A stretch of DNA of 64,000 bases. Origin: Pseudisothecium myosuroides (Eukaryota > Streptophyta > Bryopsida > Hypnales > Lembophyllaceae). The stretch is from contig OX637295.1 in NCBI GenBank assembly GCA_951799445.1, positions 372,001-436,000 of the forward strand, given 5' to 3'. This document shows, piece by piece, positions 24,456 through 36,419 of the stretch. Numbering within the stretch: the first letter of the stretch is position 1; every line of letters starts with the position of its first letter. Made by a program: the position numbers and the translations under genes. The notes under the pieces were generated by a model. That model saw only the letters and a list, made by a program, of their open reading frames with translations, did no database searches and had not been told where the DNA came from.

Positions 24456-26400
24456 GTGAAGCTGCCAGCGGTTGCAGTTAACTTTTCTCAACTGGAAGAT
24501 TCCGGAGCTCCAGAGGTCACTGTGGAGATAGAAGGATGTGCGATTCCCAAGGTTCCGGTCGATGGCGGATCGGGAGTGAACCTGATGTTGGAAGATACGG
24601 CATTTGACTTGGGATTCACCACATTCGAAGCCACGGAACAAGTTCTCAGAATGGCGGACCAGTCACGAGTAAATCCGGTCGGGAAACTTTCACAAGTTCC
24701 AACCCGGATTGGAGGAAAAGACTACCTGCTGAATTACGTTATTATACGTGTTCATAAAGGTAGACCTTTTCCGATGTTACTCGGTAGACCCTGGTTATAT
24801 TCCGCTCGAGTACTTGTGGATTGGGGAGCCAAGGAACTAGTGGTAGGGAAACCTTCCAACCGGATTCCTTGGATCACTGAGAAGCATTTAGGAGAGACGA
24901 GTGATTCGGATGGCTACACGACGGACTGGTCGGATCCGGAAGATTCCGCCACCAGTTATTTCGTAGATCCATTCGAGCACCAGTTCGAGACGAACTATGG
25001 ATTTTCCGATGCTGTGTTAGAGCATCATCCGGAAGAAATCCAGAAACCACTGGTAGAAGATCGATCTCTGGGAGAGTCGAGTGTTCCGCTCACAGCCGAG
25101 TGGATCGCTCAACAGATCAGGACCGGAAATCTACCGGTCAGTCAGAGTGAAACAAGAGAATCCGGTTGGGGTAATTTAGCTTCCTTTCCTGAGGAAGTTT
25201 ACGAGGAGAAAGTCAAACCGGTTGTTTCACCCACTGAGTACGAGAAGGAGAGTATTGAATCCAACAGGAGTTTTTACCTTAGTAAACTCTTGAAGGATAC
25301 GGAGAAATCCGGTTATACTAAACTTTTGAAGGAATATCTCGACGTTTTTGCTTGGGAGCCATCCGATCTGAAGGGTATTCCCCCTCATTTAGGAGAACAC
25401 TGCATCGACCTAACAGAAGGATCTGTTCCGGTTCGACAGCGACAGTACCGGCTCAACCCCAAGTATTCGTTGATGGTGAAGGAGGAAATCGATCGGTTGC
25501 TGGAAGCAGGATTCATTTATCCGGTCCACAACTCTGAATGGGTTTCTCCTATTGTGGTGGTTCCAAAGAAAGTTGGAGCGGATGGGAAAGTCAAGATCCG
25601 AGTTTGTCAAGATTTTCGGAAATTGAACGCAGCCACGAAGAAGGATTACTTTCCTCTTCCGTTCACCGATCTTATTTTGGATCACGTTGCTGGCCATGAT
25701 TGTTACAGTTTCTTAGACGGATTTTCCGATTATAACCAGGTGTTCATCCGGTGGTGCGATCAGCTGAAGATCACATTCACAACGGAATGGGGGACTTACG
25801 CTTTCACCCGGATGCCGTTCGGCCTGTGTAATGCACCCGAACGTTTCAGCGACTGATGATGGATATTTTCAAGGATTTTCTTCGACATTTCCTTGAGGTG
25901 TTCATAGACGACTTTGCGGTTTTCAGTGACCGGGAAAGTCATCTCGAGTGTTTGAGGAAGACATTCCAAAAATGCCGAGAAACCGGTTTGAAGCTACATC
26001 AGGGCAAGTGTTTTTTCGGAATGGGATCCGGAGTTTTACTTGGTCATGTAGTGAGCAAGACCGGATTACAGGCTGATCTGGAGAAAGTGAGAATGATGCT
26101 CACTTTGCTACCTCCAACCTGTGTTAAAGAAATCCGTGGATTTCTTGGATGTGTAGGATACTACCGGCGGTTCATCGACGGATATGCCAAGAGGGCTATT
26201 CCGCTCACGGAACTTTTGAAGAAAGATACGGAATTTGTCTGGACGGAAAAGAGACAGCAGGCCTTCGAAGATTTGAAGACCCAGTTGGCTAAAGCTCCGA
26301 TCCTTTCCATTCCGGATTGGACCAAGGAGTTCCATGTTACTCTCGATGCATCCGGTTGGTGTCTGGGTTTGATTCTCTGGCAGTTCGACTCAGAAAGGCG
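24456..26400 (+). pseudogene. pol: Pol: protease, reverse transcriptase, partial RNase H
   Basis: The protease spans about 24540-24870, with active-site motif DGGSGVNLM and the flap-proximal LLGRPWL. A linker follows, then reverse transcriptase at about 25390-26100: YPVHNSEWVSPIVVVPKK; VCQDFRKLNAATKKD; SFLDGFSDYNQV; MPFGLCNAP; and catalytic FIDDF near 25900. The connection and RNase H start are visible (GFLGCVGYYRRFIDGYAKRA; LDASGWCLGLILWQFDSE) before truncation at about 26400. A 1 bp loss near 25840, just after the MPFGLCNAP block, shifts the frame, so the RT is split. Integrase is absent. DGGSG protease and FIDDF are features I associate with the Tat/Athila side of plant Gypsy elements. Confidence 0.85.
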
Positions 26401-27754
26401 TGAAACGAAGCCTTCTCCCCGGGGATGAGTATTGTCAGCGATATGAAAAACTTCTTTGCTACAAGCCATGGAGGCAAATTATAAATTACCATAAGCACCA
26501 GCCACATGGAGTATCTGGTGCTCTAATTTCTATACGGATTCCCTCCATCTGCCACCATGCCCATGTACAAATTATTTTCCTCATCCGCAAAAGTGGGATC
26601 AATATCACCTACAGCCACCCACTGCGGACTGTCGACTACGAAGCGCATATGGCCATCCTGCGATTTGTTGGTAGCATGCCACTTCATTAGGGTAGACACC
26701 TCAGGGCATCGAAATAGCCGTTGAAGACGCGAAATGATGGGAAAGTACCGCAATACCTTCATCGGAATTCGTTCTGAACCGTTGATATATCGAGAGATGC
26801 CACAGGTTGGGCAAGCCGTTACATCTTCCGTCTCTGGCCCTTCGTATAAAAAGTGACCATCAGGGTAGCAGTGGATTGACTCGTGCTCCAAACCCATCTT
26901 CATGATCATCTTCTTGCTTTCGTACGTGTTACGAGGTAAGCAATTGGATTGCGGAAGAAGATCAGTCGCTACGAAGCACAACAACTCATCCATAAACGTG
27001 TTAGACATGCCATACAGATTTGCCATGTTCATGAACACGATGCTAGCCTGCAATCTGTTGACCGTGCAACCTTCGTACAAAGGCTGGATACTTTCTTCAA
27101 TCAACTCTTCCATGTCTGCCATGTTCAATTCCACCAAATTCTCCAGTGGATCTACATGGTCCTTGGGAACATGCGCTCCATCATTGCCAGCATCGTGGTC
27201 GTGGAGTTGGTCAGCTCTTGCAAAAGCATCCTGTACCATATTCTCGACCTCTACCTCCGTTCGGCGAGGCCAGACAAATACTCCTCCTCCTGCGTCTTGC
27301 CCTCCTCGGGCATATTCCTCCTCACCGTACTCAAGACGTTCTGCTGGGCCACGAATATTCCGTCCATCCTCAGTTTGTAAGGTAAGGCATGCAAACACAA
27401 GTATTCAGATGTAGTCATCTATGGTCCAACCTTGAAATCAAAAGTGCAATTCCAATGACTTGAACATTATTTTTGATTGCAAGCAGTTGCAATCAGACAC
27501 TTGGGGTTGCGTGACCTTACCAAAACTGAATACGGAAGGTAGGGGTCGCGGCCATAACGTCTGTGATGCGTTGCAACAAGAGTAGTGCTCTGAATTCTTG
27601 CACCGTGACATCTACTGCAAGCACATGGGTACTCTGGAAAGCCTTGACGTAAAGCAATTGCACGTTCGATATGGTATGCCGCTCCATGACGTCTTGGCCT
27701 CATTGTACAGAACCCGGAATCTGCCAAGTATTTCAAAAAATTTAGCACAACCAT
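26400..27754 (-). pseudogene. CACTA TNP2 transposase, N-terminal part
   Basis: Minus-strand TNP2 sequence runs from about 27754 to 26400. One segment (27754-27467) contains VATHHRRYGRDPYLPYS. The main one (27398-26523) contains YPDGHFLYEGPETEDVTACP, KVLRYFPIISRLQRLFRCPE and ADEENNLYMGMVADGGNPYR, matching the conserved core of TNP2 (Transposase_21 type). After a stop the reading continues with YNLPPWLVAKK and LTILIPG, the next conserved TNP2 blocks, right up to the junction with Gypsy sequence near 26400. The product would cut and join CACTA ends. This copy is inactive. Confidence 0.8.
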
Positions 27755-28071
27755 TCACTTAGTTTTCATTTGGTTAGGTGCACTTCCAATTTAATCTCAA
27801 GCCTTTGGAGCACATTCGCTGTAGTCATGTGCCAAAACAAGTCAATTGCTGTGCGAGTAATTTAAAAAATTTGAATTCCTCAGGCCCAACTGGGATTCAG
27901 AGTTCCAATTTCAATAATAATAATTGATTATGGAAGTTCACGTGATACACCTGCTCATGTCATCCAATAATCATAGAACGTAGTAATAAAATTTACACTG
28001 TATTATATTGCCCATACTAACACAGCATACAACAAAAGTGAAACAAAATGTCCTTCATGTTTTCATTTATG
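27755..28071. other. AT-rich spacer between CACTA remnant and solo LTR
   Basis: About 300 bp of AT-rich sequence with no ORF or repeat I can support. It may be the upstream part of the CACTA element. Confidence 0.4.
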
Positions 28072-28588
28072 AAATTTGTCGCAGTGTAAATTTTTGGTTT
28101 TTCTAAGTTACCTAAAATTTGGAACGGAAACCGTAAACAGGGATCCAGATTCGAGCAGGAGATAACGAAAAACTAAAAATTAGCCACGAAATGGAAGTAG
28201 TGGACAATCCGGATTCAATCGGAAGCTAACTTGGATAGGGTTGGAATGGATATGAGTTGGAACGGATTAGGTCAAGACCGGATTTGGTCATGATGACAGA
28301 TCAGACTATAAATAGGCTGACCAGTCCAGTTGCCACTCTTTTTCAAACTTTGTTTGCTGGAGGCGTTTCTCTGCGTGTATTTAGCTCTCCTTCCCAGCGC
28401 TTTGCTTTCCTGTTTTGTGAGTGTGTGTGAGCGTGTTAGTGTGTTAGTATATAGGCGTGTGCAGCGCGTTAGTGTGTGCTGCAGGGTTAGTGGTTTTCCG
28501 ATTGAGATCGGAGGAGAGAAGTGAGGAACGGGACGTGCGGCTAGGAGAGAGAAAGGTAGTCTCGGAGAGGATCCGGTTAGCACAGCGC

Positions 28589-31500
28589 ATGTCCGTGCCT
28601 CAGCTTTGCAAGTGCAGAGCAGGACCGTCCAGCTCCTCCGCAGCAGTAGTGAAGCTCCGGAAGGTGAGTCCGGTCATTCCTTCCATGGAGGAGGAGCAAA
28701 CCAACCTCATGGAGGATCTCGCCATGATGGGTTGTCAAGGGTTGTTAGACAAACCCTGGGGATTTAGAGAGGAGCGGATGGTGAGAGAGTTGTTAGGGAA
28801 ATTATCAAATCAGTTTGACAATACCATCCGCGGAATTCCGGGCAGTTGGACGGAAGAGATGTGGAGGTCAGTATACGACTTCCGGGTGGGAGGCGTAGGG
28901 ATGGCCAGCCGGAAGGACGAATACGTCCGGGGAAAGTTTCAGAGTACCGTAGACTCGAAGGACGGGCATGCGGTCTTGGATTGTTTGGACGACCGGCATC
29001 GCAACCTTCTCCAGTTTCTAGTTCCGATCATCCACCCGGAGAAACCGACGAAGGTGACGATAGCCCTCGGAAATCTGATTTTCGGAGCCCTGAGCGGGGA
29101 ACGGAAAGTAGACTGGGCCCGGATCTTTTTCGATCTGGTAGGCCATCTGGTTCCAAAGATTGGAAGGAGTAGGGCTACACCACTGAGTCCCTACATCTTC
29201 CATCTTTACAAACACCACCAGCTTCTCACTGACACGGAGGAGAAGGAGTGGAAGACTCAAGAGGTGCTCCTGAAATATGGGGAATCGGAAACGGATGACG
29301 AGCAGGAGGACGGATCCGGTTCCGAGGAAGAAGAAGAAGAGGAGGAGCTACACAAGCCACTGAACAAGCGGCAGAAGAGAATGCCTCCTCACCAAAGAGG
29401 AACACCAACACCCCCAGGTGAGACTTCCAATCCTGGGAAAGGACCGGAAGTTGAAGGACCGGGTTTGGATGAATCGGATCCGAATGATCCGTTCAACCAG
29501 TTGATTACCATCCTCTATGGCGTGCGAGCGGATTGGGAGATCAAGAAGATGATTCTGACCTAGATCGGAGAGTTGGTGTCTTGGTAAATGCGCCAGTAAG
29601 CAGCAAACTTTTGACAGTGGTGGCAGAATTCATCTCCAGCCCGGATGAGATCCGGAGGCAAGAAGCGAAGATTCGTCGACTTCAGGAGGAAGTCGATTCA
29701 TTGAAGGCAGAACTTTTCACCTTCAAAGAAGACGTAACCGCCACTAGGGAGATGGTGGAAGTAACACTACTAGAAAGAGGTACCCTAATCAACAGGCAAT
29801 CAACACGATTTTGTTGATTTGGTCAAAAAAAAATTTGTACAGTTGATTTGGCAATCCTCTAAATATCAATCAACACAAGTAACAAGACTATGTTGATACA
29901 TGATGAATGGAAGGTGACATGGCATTTTGGAATGCCAATTTGGCTGATGTGGCAATTTGGATGTATTAATTAATATATGCATTTTAAAATTATGAATTTA
30001 TCTTTTTACAAAATGAACATATTTCTAAAATATGCAAAACCTAAAGGAGCCTTTCCCTTTAGGTTTTCTCACGCCGCCATGAGAGACTGCTACAAGCTTC
30101 AGTGTTAGGTTTCGTAAAACTTCAGTAAGCTTATCTCTGTCTTGATCAATGTGCTGCTCTCTTTTTGGTTCTCCATCCTTTGCAGCTGTAAGGTCAGTTC
30201 TGTTTTCAAACTCTAGGAAGCTTTGCCATTTTGCAATGGAAAACTGGTGGAGGAATTTGTGACGGTTTAGACCTTTGGCTGCGATAGAATTCCTTTTTTA
30301 GAATGCGAAGAATTGAGAGCAATTGGATCAGATGTAATGTTGGCTATCTGAATCTAGTGCAAGGGCAATGTGGTAGAGGCCAGTGAGGGTGAGGCAAAGG
30401 TGATTCTAGAGTGGCGAGATCTGATTGTACAGAAACTCTTCACAGAAGCTGAGATTCTATCCTCGATTGCTAGCTTTAGCGCTCTCGTTTGAACTATTTA
30501 AGATCGCAGTATAGCTCGAAAGCACTTGTAGATTCTCAACTACCAAGCTTTGATTGCAAATGCGCTTGGTGTTGAATCTGTAGATCCCATGTCAAGGAAC
30601 TAAGGGATTTTGTAGCTGTTGATTTATGAGTTCATTAGAGGCCTAGGCTATTGCTTAAATCCTGTCAACTTCTGTGTATATTGCAAACCCTAAACACATC
30701 TGTGCCACTATTAGGTCGTTGGAAAATTTTGAAGTGTGAAATTGCTGTCAAATTGTAGGGTTTATTTTTTCTAAGAATATGCTCACTTGTATTTGCATGC
30801 ACATCCGTGGGCTTGCAGGATCAAAGCGTGAAATACGAATCCCAATCGTCTGAAAGCCTGGCTAGTCAAAACCATCTTCCACGATTTTACAATGCGTGCA
30901 ACTCATCACGTTTGATTTCTAAAATTCTCTTTACCTCAATTTCTGGGCTTTTTGTGTTTGCAAGTGCATGTGTATCATGGTCTGGTATTTCTATTAGACT
31001 AAGAGATAAATTAATCAGCTTGGTTTGGTCTTGCAGGACTTGAGGCAAAGCTTGAGATGATTGTTGCCTTTGTTGGAAAAGAGGTGGGATCTCTTTTTCT
31101 TTGTCTACTTAATTTCAAGTAATAGACCCTCGGTTGTGAGTATCTACTTTCATATGTTTAAAATGTTGATTTAAAAATTGGGGAGGTAGTTGTTTGTAGT
31201 TCTTTCTCTGTCAAAAAGATGATGTGACAAGCTCACTCTTGTTCCTCGACATTCAGGTGATCATCTGCAACTCCAGCCCATGTGATGTTTAGATGCTTAT
31301 ATGTAATTTACAACTATATAAAGCATTTGGATTCATCATTTATTTCATAAATTCTAACCGTGTGACTTGACTTTGTATCATTTATTTCTTGTTCATCATT
31401 CTTGGGTTAACAAACTAGAATTTGTATTATAATTGTGATATATTGCTTCTTGCATTGCTGGTCCTTATTTTAGATATGTGTGAATTGCAGGCCTATATTG

Positions 31501-32812
31501 TTGGAAGGAAAACTTCAAGAGATCGTTGTTTTGTTGTGACTTTATACTACAGTACAAGGTTTCATTTTTTGATGTTAGATTCTAAGACTTTTGTTACTTG
31601 TTTGTTGCAGGGAAAGTATTATAGAATGTGAAGGAGATGGACCATCTTGCAGTCTTTAATAGACTACCAAATACATTCAAATTTTTCATAGATTTAGACG
31701 TTTCTCATAGATTTGAATGTTTTCATAGAAAGATTTAGACATTTTCATAGATTTCATAGATTTCATAGATTTGATTTCTTCACAGAAATGAAATGCCTTA
31801 TTGATTTGGCTTTCTTCAATGTATAAAGTTTTACAAGATATTAAAGATGTCAACACATTTTGGTACATTTTATAATCTTTCACATTTCCAAATTAAAACC
31901 CCAAAAATGAAGATTTAACATTCATTCTACATTTTGTACATTTTAAAAGCATTCATTTATGTACATATAAGAATTCTTAATTTATGTACATTCTGAGATC
32001 TTCAAGAGACTTTCTACTTTTCTATGTCAAAGTCCACGTGGAAGCTCATAATGACATGGCATGCTCTCAAGAAAAGTGAATGCTGATGTGGCAAGTATCA
32101 ACAACATTGTGTTGATTTTTGTCCGAATCAAGCTCTCCTAACCAACTGGTTTAAGTAACATACTTTTCTTGATTTTTCTCTTGATTTGGACATCAATTTT
32201 TCTAGTAGTGTAACACGGAAGGTAGCGGAGCAGGTGAAGGCCACTTTTGAAGAAATCGGAGAGGCCGCCGCCAAAGCGAAGCTATTTGACGAGGGGGTGC
32301 TTAGGGATAAGAAGCTATCCGGAACCCGGTTGGTTCGGATTTTGACTGACTTCTCTGAGAAGGTAGAAGTGGTAATGGTGAAAGCACAAGATGCGGCAGA
32401 CCGGATGGAGGTGAGCAGTCGGAAGCTGACCGGATCCGTGTTCTCCAGAGAGATCCATTTGTCGGACCTCTCGCTACCAGAATCTTTTCCGGTTGGTGGC
32501 ATTCAAAGGGATGGAAAGGATCGGACTCCCCAGTCGAAGAAGAGTGGACGGAAACTCACGACACCCATTAACTTAGATTCGTCGCCGGGGTCTGATGTCC
32601 CTGAACGTGAAGCCGGGGAGCGGAACCGGAACTTGGCGGAAGTTTTTGATTAGCTGGGGGAGGAGGCCAAAACTCCTACACTGGACCAAGGTCAGGATCA
32701 AAACATGGATCAAGCCCCAGATCAGAGTATGGACCAAGGTATTGACCAAGTTTTGGACCAACATATGGACCTAGGTCCGGATCAAGGAGTAGATCCAGGT
32801 ATGGTAGAATAG
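28589..32812 (+). pseudogene. LTR-internal ORF, copy B (interrupted by CACTA insertion)
   Basis: This is the same unrecognised LTR protein as at 19283-21049. It opens at ATG 28589 and is continuous to a TAG at 29561-29563, where another copy has CAG. After a short damaged stretch the coiled-coil region resumes and is split by the CACTA-like element at 29765-32210. The C-terminal part (32214-32812) includes FDEGVLRDKKLSGTRLVRIL and the Asp/Gln repeat tail. The position corresponding to 19700 in copy A keeps CAG here. Confidence 0.75.
29765..32210. mobile_element. CACTA-like non-autonomous element, 2.45 kb, TSD TAA
   Basis: Ends are CACTACTAGAAA and TTTCTAGTAGTG, a 12 bp terminal inversion, with 3 bp duplication TAA at 29762-29764 and 32211-32213. 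No transposase is seen inside. The interior has several intron-like boundaries (TTGCAG acceptors near 30820, 31037 and 31490) flanking short open segments, one encoding AYIVGRKTSRDRCFVVTLYY. This suggests captured host-gene exons. Near the right end, 'catagattt' repeats (31680-31770) form a subterminal array. The 3 bp duplication and ends place it in the CACTA superfamily. Confidence 0.85.
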
Positions 32813-32995
32813 GTAGGATTTAGTTTTGTAAATATTTGTTAGGATGGACCGAACCGGATGTTGATCCGGTCTGTCTGGTTTGGATCGGGTTTTATCCGGT
32901 CTGACCGGATCGAATGGGACCAAAAGTTCCGCGCGGACTTTCAGGGGCCCTTTTTGTTGACTTTGTGATTTTAAAATGTATATAAGTCAGTCTCT

Positions 32996-33212
32996 CACTA
33001 TAAGAAACCCACATTTTAAGTGACAAGCCCTAATTTTTCTTGACGGATTTTAGTGGACATCCAATGCAACCAACCCATGTTTTAATGTCAAAATTGATGT
33101 TACATTGGACGTTTTTGTTGACACAAAACATGGGTTTGTTGCATTGATTGTCCACTAAAATCCGTCAAGAAAAATCAGGGCTTGTCACCTAAAACGCGGG
33201 TTTCTTATAGTG
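32996..33212. mobile_element. CACTA-type foldback MITE, 217 bp, TSD TCT
   Basis: CACTATAAGAAACCC begins the element and its complement GGGTTTCTTATAGTG ends it. TCT flanks both ends (32993-32995, 33213-33215). Almost the whole length is self-complementary, so a transcript would fold into a long hairpin. It sits just after TATA-like box 2 of the host LTR. Confidence 0.9.
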
Positions 33213-34239
33213 TCTGCGGAGGAGACTGGGAGTCTTTTCATCTGAATCTTCTTGCGTATTTTATTTGTTTCCTGTTGTACATCTTTCCCGAGTTTGGCAG
33301 AGTTGTATGGTGAGGAGTTAGGAGGGCATAAGTGGTTTTGGGAGTGATTTCTCCCCTTGGTGTTACTGTTTTGTTCTTATGTACAAGTGAGTGGGTAGTG
33401 AAAGAGTTGGGAGTGGGTTTTCAGTTCCTCAGCACTTCTACAGTTCAGGATTCCAGGTGAGAAAGCCGTTGTTAGGCTAGGCGGATAGGGAGGGATTCCT
33501 TAGTCGCGCTAGACTTCTTGGGTGGAAAATCCGGTTGAGTGTCCGATCTCCTGTGAGGTCTCGCTGCCCTAGTTGGTAAACGAAAGAACTTTAGATGATG
33601 TTGGAATGGACGGGTTCACTTGTAACCGCCTAACTTTGCAAGGAGGGAACTTGGCGTCAAGGTCGTTGTAGTATGAGAGGATCGTACGGGGGTTCTTTGT
33701 GTGACCTGCAATCCGGATTGCTATCCGGGTGGTTGTGAGAGATCAAACCGGATCCGAGTTAGTGTAGGAAGTAGCAGAATAGCGGAGTGGGTCTTCAGCC
33801 ACTATAAGTCACGGAAGGAGTGGCGGGCCTGCCACTTTCAAAAGCAAGCGGCGAACTCTCTGATGGTGAAACAGAGGCTAAATCAAACCGGATTGGAGTA
33901 AGAGTACGTGAAAGAGGACCGGAACGGATTGGTCCAAAGAAGTACCGGGATCGGAAGTAAGAAGATCCTGGATTGTGGTAGTTTTACAGGATCGGATCAT
34001 TGGACGGACTGGAAGAGATAGAGAGAGGTCTGGTCGTAGTTTTCTGTGTTTTGGTGTTTCCGGTTTTAGAAGTAGGACCGGAAAGTGAAATTTGAATACT
34101 GACTGAGCTTAAGTTTGAAATAGAACTAGACACTTCATAGAATCTCGTAGGTTCGATCTTTAGAGTCATTTTGTTATGCTTTAGAGTGATTTTTGGGAGT
34201 ATAACAAGGAATTTACTTACTATGTGCTGCGACAAAATT

Positions 34240-34853
34240 CCATTGAACAAATCAGACAAGCAAATTTTTCTTTTGATGGGATTCAACAAAGCCTTGGCGT
34301 TGTCCGGTGCTACTTTCGGAACACCTTCATTCGACAATGCAACCCATGCAGGGTCTGCCTTTGCTTCTATTGCTGGACTGTCTATCATGAACTTCTCTAC
34401 CTTTGACCGGTAACTAAATGTGGGTTTCTTGGGTTGTGGCACTGTAAACCCACTCGGTAGCAGAGGTCGTTCATTGACAGCCTTCGATGCCTCCAAATGA
34501 TTTACAAGTGCTTCATCACATGCAATGCCAAACTCTGCTCGCATAGCAACAGACTCTTTTTGCATTTGCTCTACCAAAGTCCGGTAATTGACTTTGGGCT
34601 TACTATTTTTTGGTACCGGCACTACGTTTGGTACCAAAAGGTCATCAGTGACCGCACTAGCTAAGTCCAAATGATTCACTTGCTCTTCCGAGGATGTAGC
34701 CATACCATCCATTCTTTTTGCCTCTAGACCTAGTGTCATGTCGATGGCAAGTTTAGGAGGCACATTTATCTCTTCTTTTGAATCAGAGCTATAAGTTATG
34801 CGCCTTTTTCTACGGAAGAGAGGTGCAACTCTCAGAACCCTGAGTTTTGGCAT
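34240..34853 (-). pseudogene. Unrecognised ORF fragment cut by solo LTR
   Basis: A minus-strand open stretch beginning MPKLRVLRVAPLFRRKRRIT is continuous to the solo LTR edge at 34239 (ending KRKICLSDLFNGI). It has two internal near-repeats with the pattern 'VNHLDLASAVTDDLLVPNVV' and 'VNHLEASKAVNERPLLPSGF', each followed by a KP.(V/F)(N/S)YR motif. Beyond the LTR, at 28071 downward, the frame meets a stop almost at once, so it may have ended or spliced there. I do not recognise it. It could be a CACTA accessory ORF or a host-gene relic. Confidence 0.45.
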
Positions 34854-35836
34854 GGCTTGAAGGCTTGATAGAATCTGTATATAATTCGAGGTGGAAGTTG
34901 GAAGACTTGTAATGTCAGTGGAAGTAATGGCATGTGGGGTAATTGAAACTGACCTTCTTCTTTGGATTCAGGTAATGGACTGAACTCTTTGGCTCCCCCA
35001 CTTCAATATCCGTCACCTACTTTCCCACACTGATGTTGATCGATGTCCCTGAATGTCAGAGAAAAAGCTCTGAATCCTCACCTGCCAATAGAGAAATGGC
35101 TTGAGTTAATATACAAATTAACTTAATCAAATCCATAAAAAGGGGTGGGAAAAATTTTAAAAAATCATAAGCCCAACCTGAAATTTGTTGAAATGGATGC
35201 TGAACATGTGCTTTGTTGAAGAAATATTGCCTATTATTACAGATATCTTGAACCATTAATTCAAGTAACTAAACTCAGCCATATAATCTCACATGTTCAT
35301 TGCCAAGAAATTATAGGTTGTCCCATCGGATGTTCAAAGGAGTCCATGACATACCAAAATCCACCGTACCCGGTTCCGTTCATGAACTTACAAGAAAACT
35401 TCAAATTCCTTTTCGTTGACGGGTTTAGACCCACCCCACACTCAACCATTGATTTAACAGGAGACATGGTTTTTTTCAACAAAAAAAAGGGTTTTGTGTG
35501 GCTTTCAAGCTTCAAGACCTGGTTCTTTTATTTATTATGGATTCAACGTTCGTTTCATTAACTAACCTGCTATTCATAGACGGGGTTAAACAAGTGAAAC
35601 TCTATTGAAGCAATTCTTACTGTCACACACTGTGGGAGATTTAGTGAGAATGAAATGGTAAGTGTAACACTGTACGTGCATCCAATCATCCTTGACACAG
35701 ACAAGCTGACGATAGACGGAGACGTTGCTTTCAATCTCTCTAACTACGACAGGAAAAGAGGGACGTCTTTGAAGGTGCAAGTGACGGCCTCCTCGGAGTC
35801 TTTTCATTCAATGGTATTCATGTGCAGTTAACTGGG
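34854..35836. other. Possible minus-strand exon relics, unidentified
   Basis: Upstream of the fragment at 34240-34853 are minus-strand segments that look exon-like. One near 35075-34960 lies after a TTGGCAG acceptor and encodes an FRDIDQHQCGKVGDG-type piece with one in-frame TGA. One at 35515-35297 encodes KFMNGTGYGGFWYVMDSFEH. They may belong to one decayed spliced gene with the 34.2-34.9 kb fragment. No family is recognised. Confidence 0.35.
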
Positions 35837-36419
35837 AAATCTGTCGGAACCTAGAAAACAAGATTCTAGTTATTTAGGATAGAATTAGGAGTAAGGAATC
35901 CATTTTTAGTAAATTTTTTCGATTTTGTGGGTCAAAAGTAGAAGAATTAGTAAAATTATCTATTAGCAAAACATAGGATTTTTTAGTAAGATAAAATGGT
36001 TAAAGAGGAAAATTTATTTTTCGGCCTAAATTGAAAACCAGAACTTGGAACCCGAAATCAGAAAGAGCTGACACGTGTTACCTAAGCCTCATCAAGTGGA
36101 AGCACCTCCAAAGCGGCTGAAGTGAGCTGCAATTATTTTAGGAAGGAAGTAGGTAGGTGGTTTAGAACTAAAGTTCTTTTGATTTAGAAAGTTACTTGCA
36201 AATTGCTTTTTGTTAGGAGGAACCTACACACCCGGATCCGGATTTGTCGGATCTGAGATTCACTTTTTGTGGGTGGGACCAGAAGTAGATAGGAAGTTTC
36301 TTAGGATAGACTTAGACCAGTAGGGCTATAGCCGAAGTTTTGGATAGGTAGGAAGCTATTAGCCAGCTACTTTTCAGTTGGATGTATTTGGACTTCACTT
36401 TCCGGGTTTTTCGGATCTG

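Larger units (their letters stand above)
18765..26400 (+). mobile_element. Truncated Ty3/Gypsy element with ORF-bearing LTR (family 1)
   Basis: A 3485 bp 5' LTR (18765-22249) is followed by a primer binding site, then gag and protease-RT-RNase H coding sequence in the normal Ty3/Gypsy order. The DGGSGVN protease motif and FIDDF in the reverse transcriptase resemble the plant Tat/Athila (non-chromovirus) group. The element stops in RNase H at about 26400, where CACTA sequence resumes. No integrase or 3' LTR remains. The five bases before the LTR are TAATT. No right-hand target duplication is available. Confidence 0.85.
16573..27754 (-). mobile_element. CACTA (En/Spm-type) transposon, split by a retroelement
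   Basis: A CACTACTAGAAAG terminus at 16573 marks the 3' end of a minus-strand CACTA element. TNP2-type transposase remnants lie at 17682-18764 (C-terminal part) and 26400-27754 (N-terminal part). They are separated by the Gypsy element at 18765-26400. The transposase segment that should join the two halves is missing together with the 3' half of the Gypsy element, so a deletion followed the insertion. The 5' terminus was not identified. Homology ends before the next LTR at 28077 or is hidden beyond it. Confidence 0.7.
28077..34234 (+). mobile_element. Solo LTR of family 1 (copy B), TSD AAATT
   Basis: Starts TGTCGC and ends GCGACA. AAATT is present at 28072-28076 and again at 34235-34239. There is no primer binding site after the end, so this is a solo LTR. 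It contains two later insertions with their own duplications: a CACTA-like element at 29765-32210 and a MITE at 32996-33212. Without them it is about 3.49 kb, the size of the other two copies. Confidence 0.92.
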
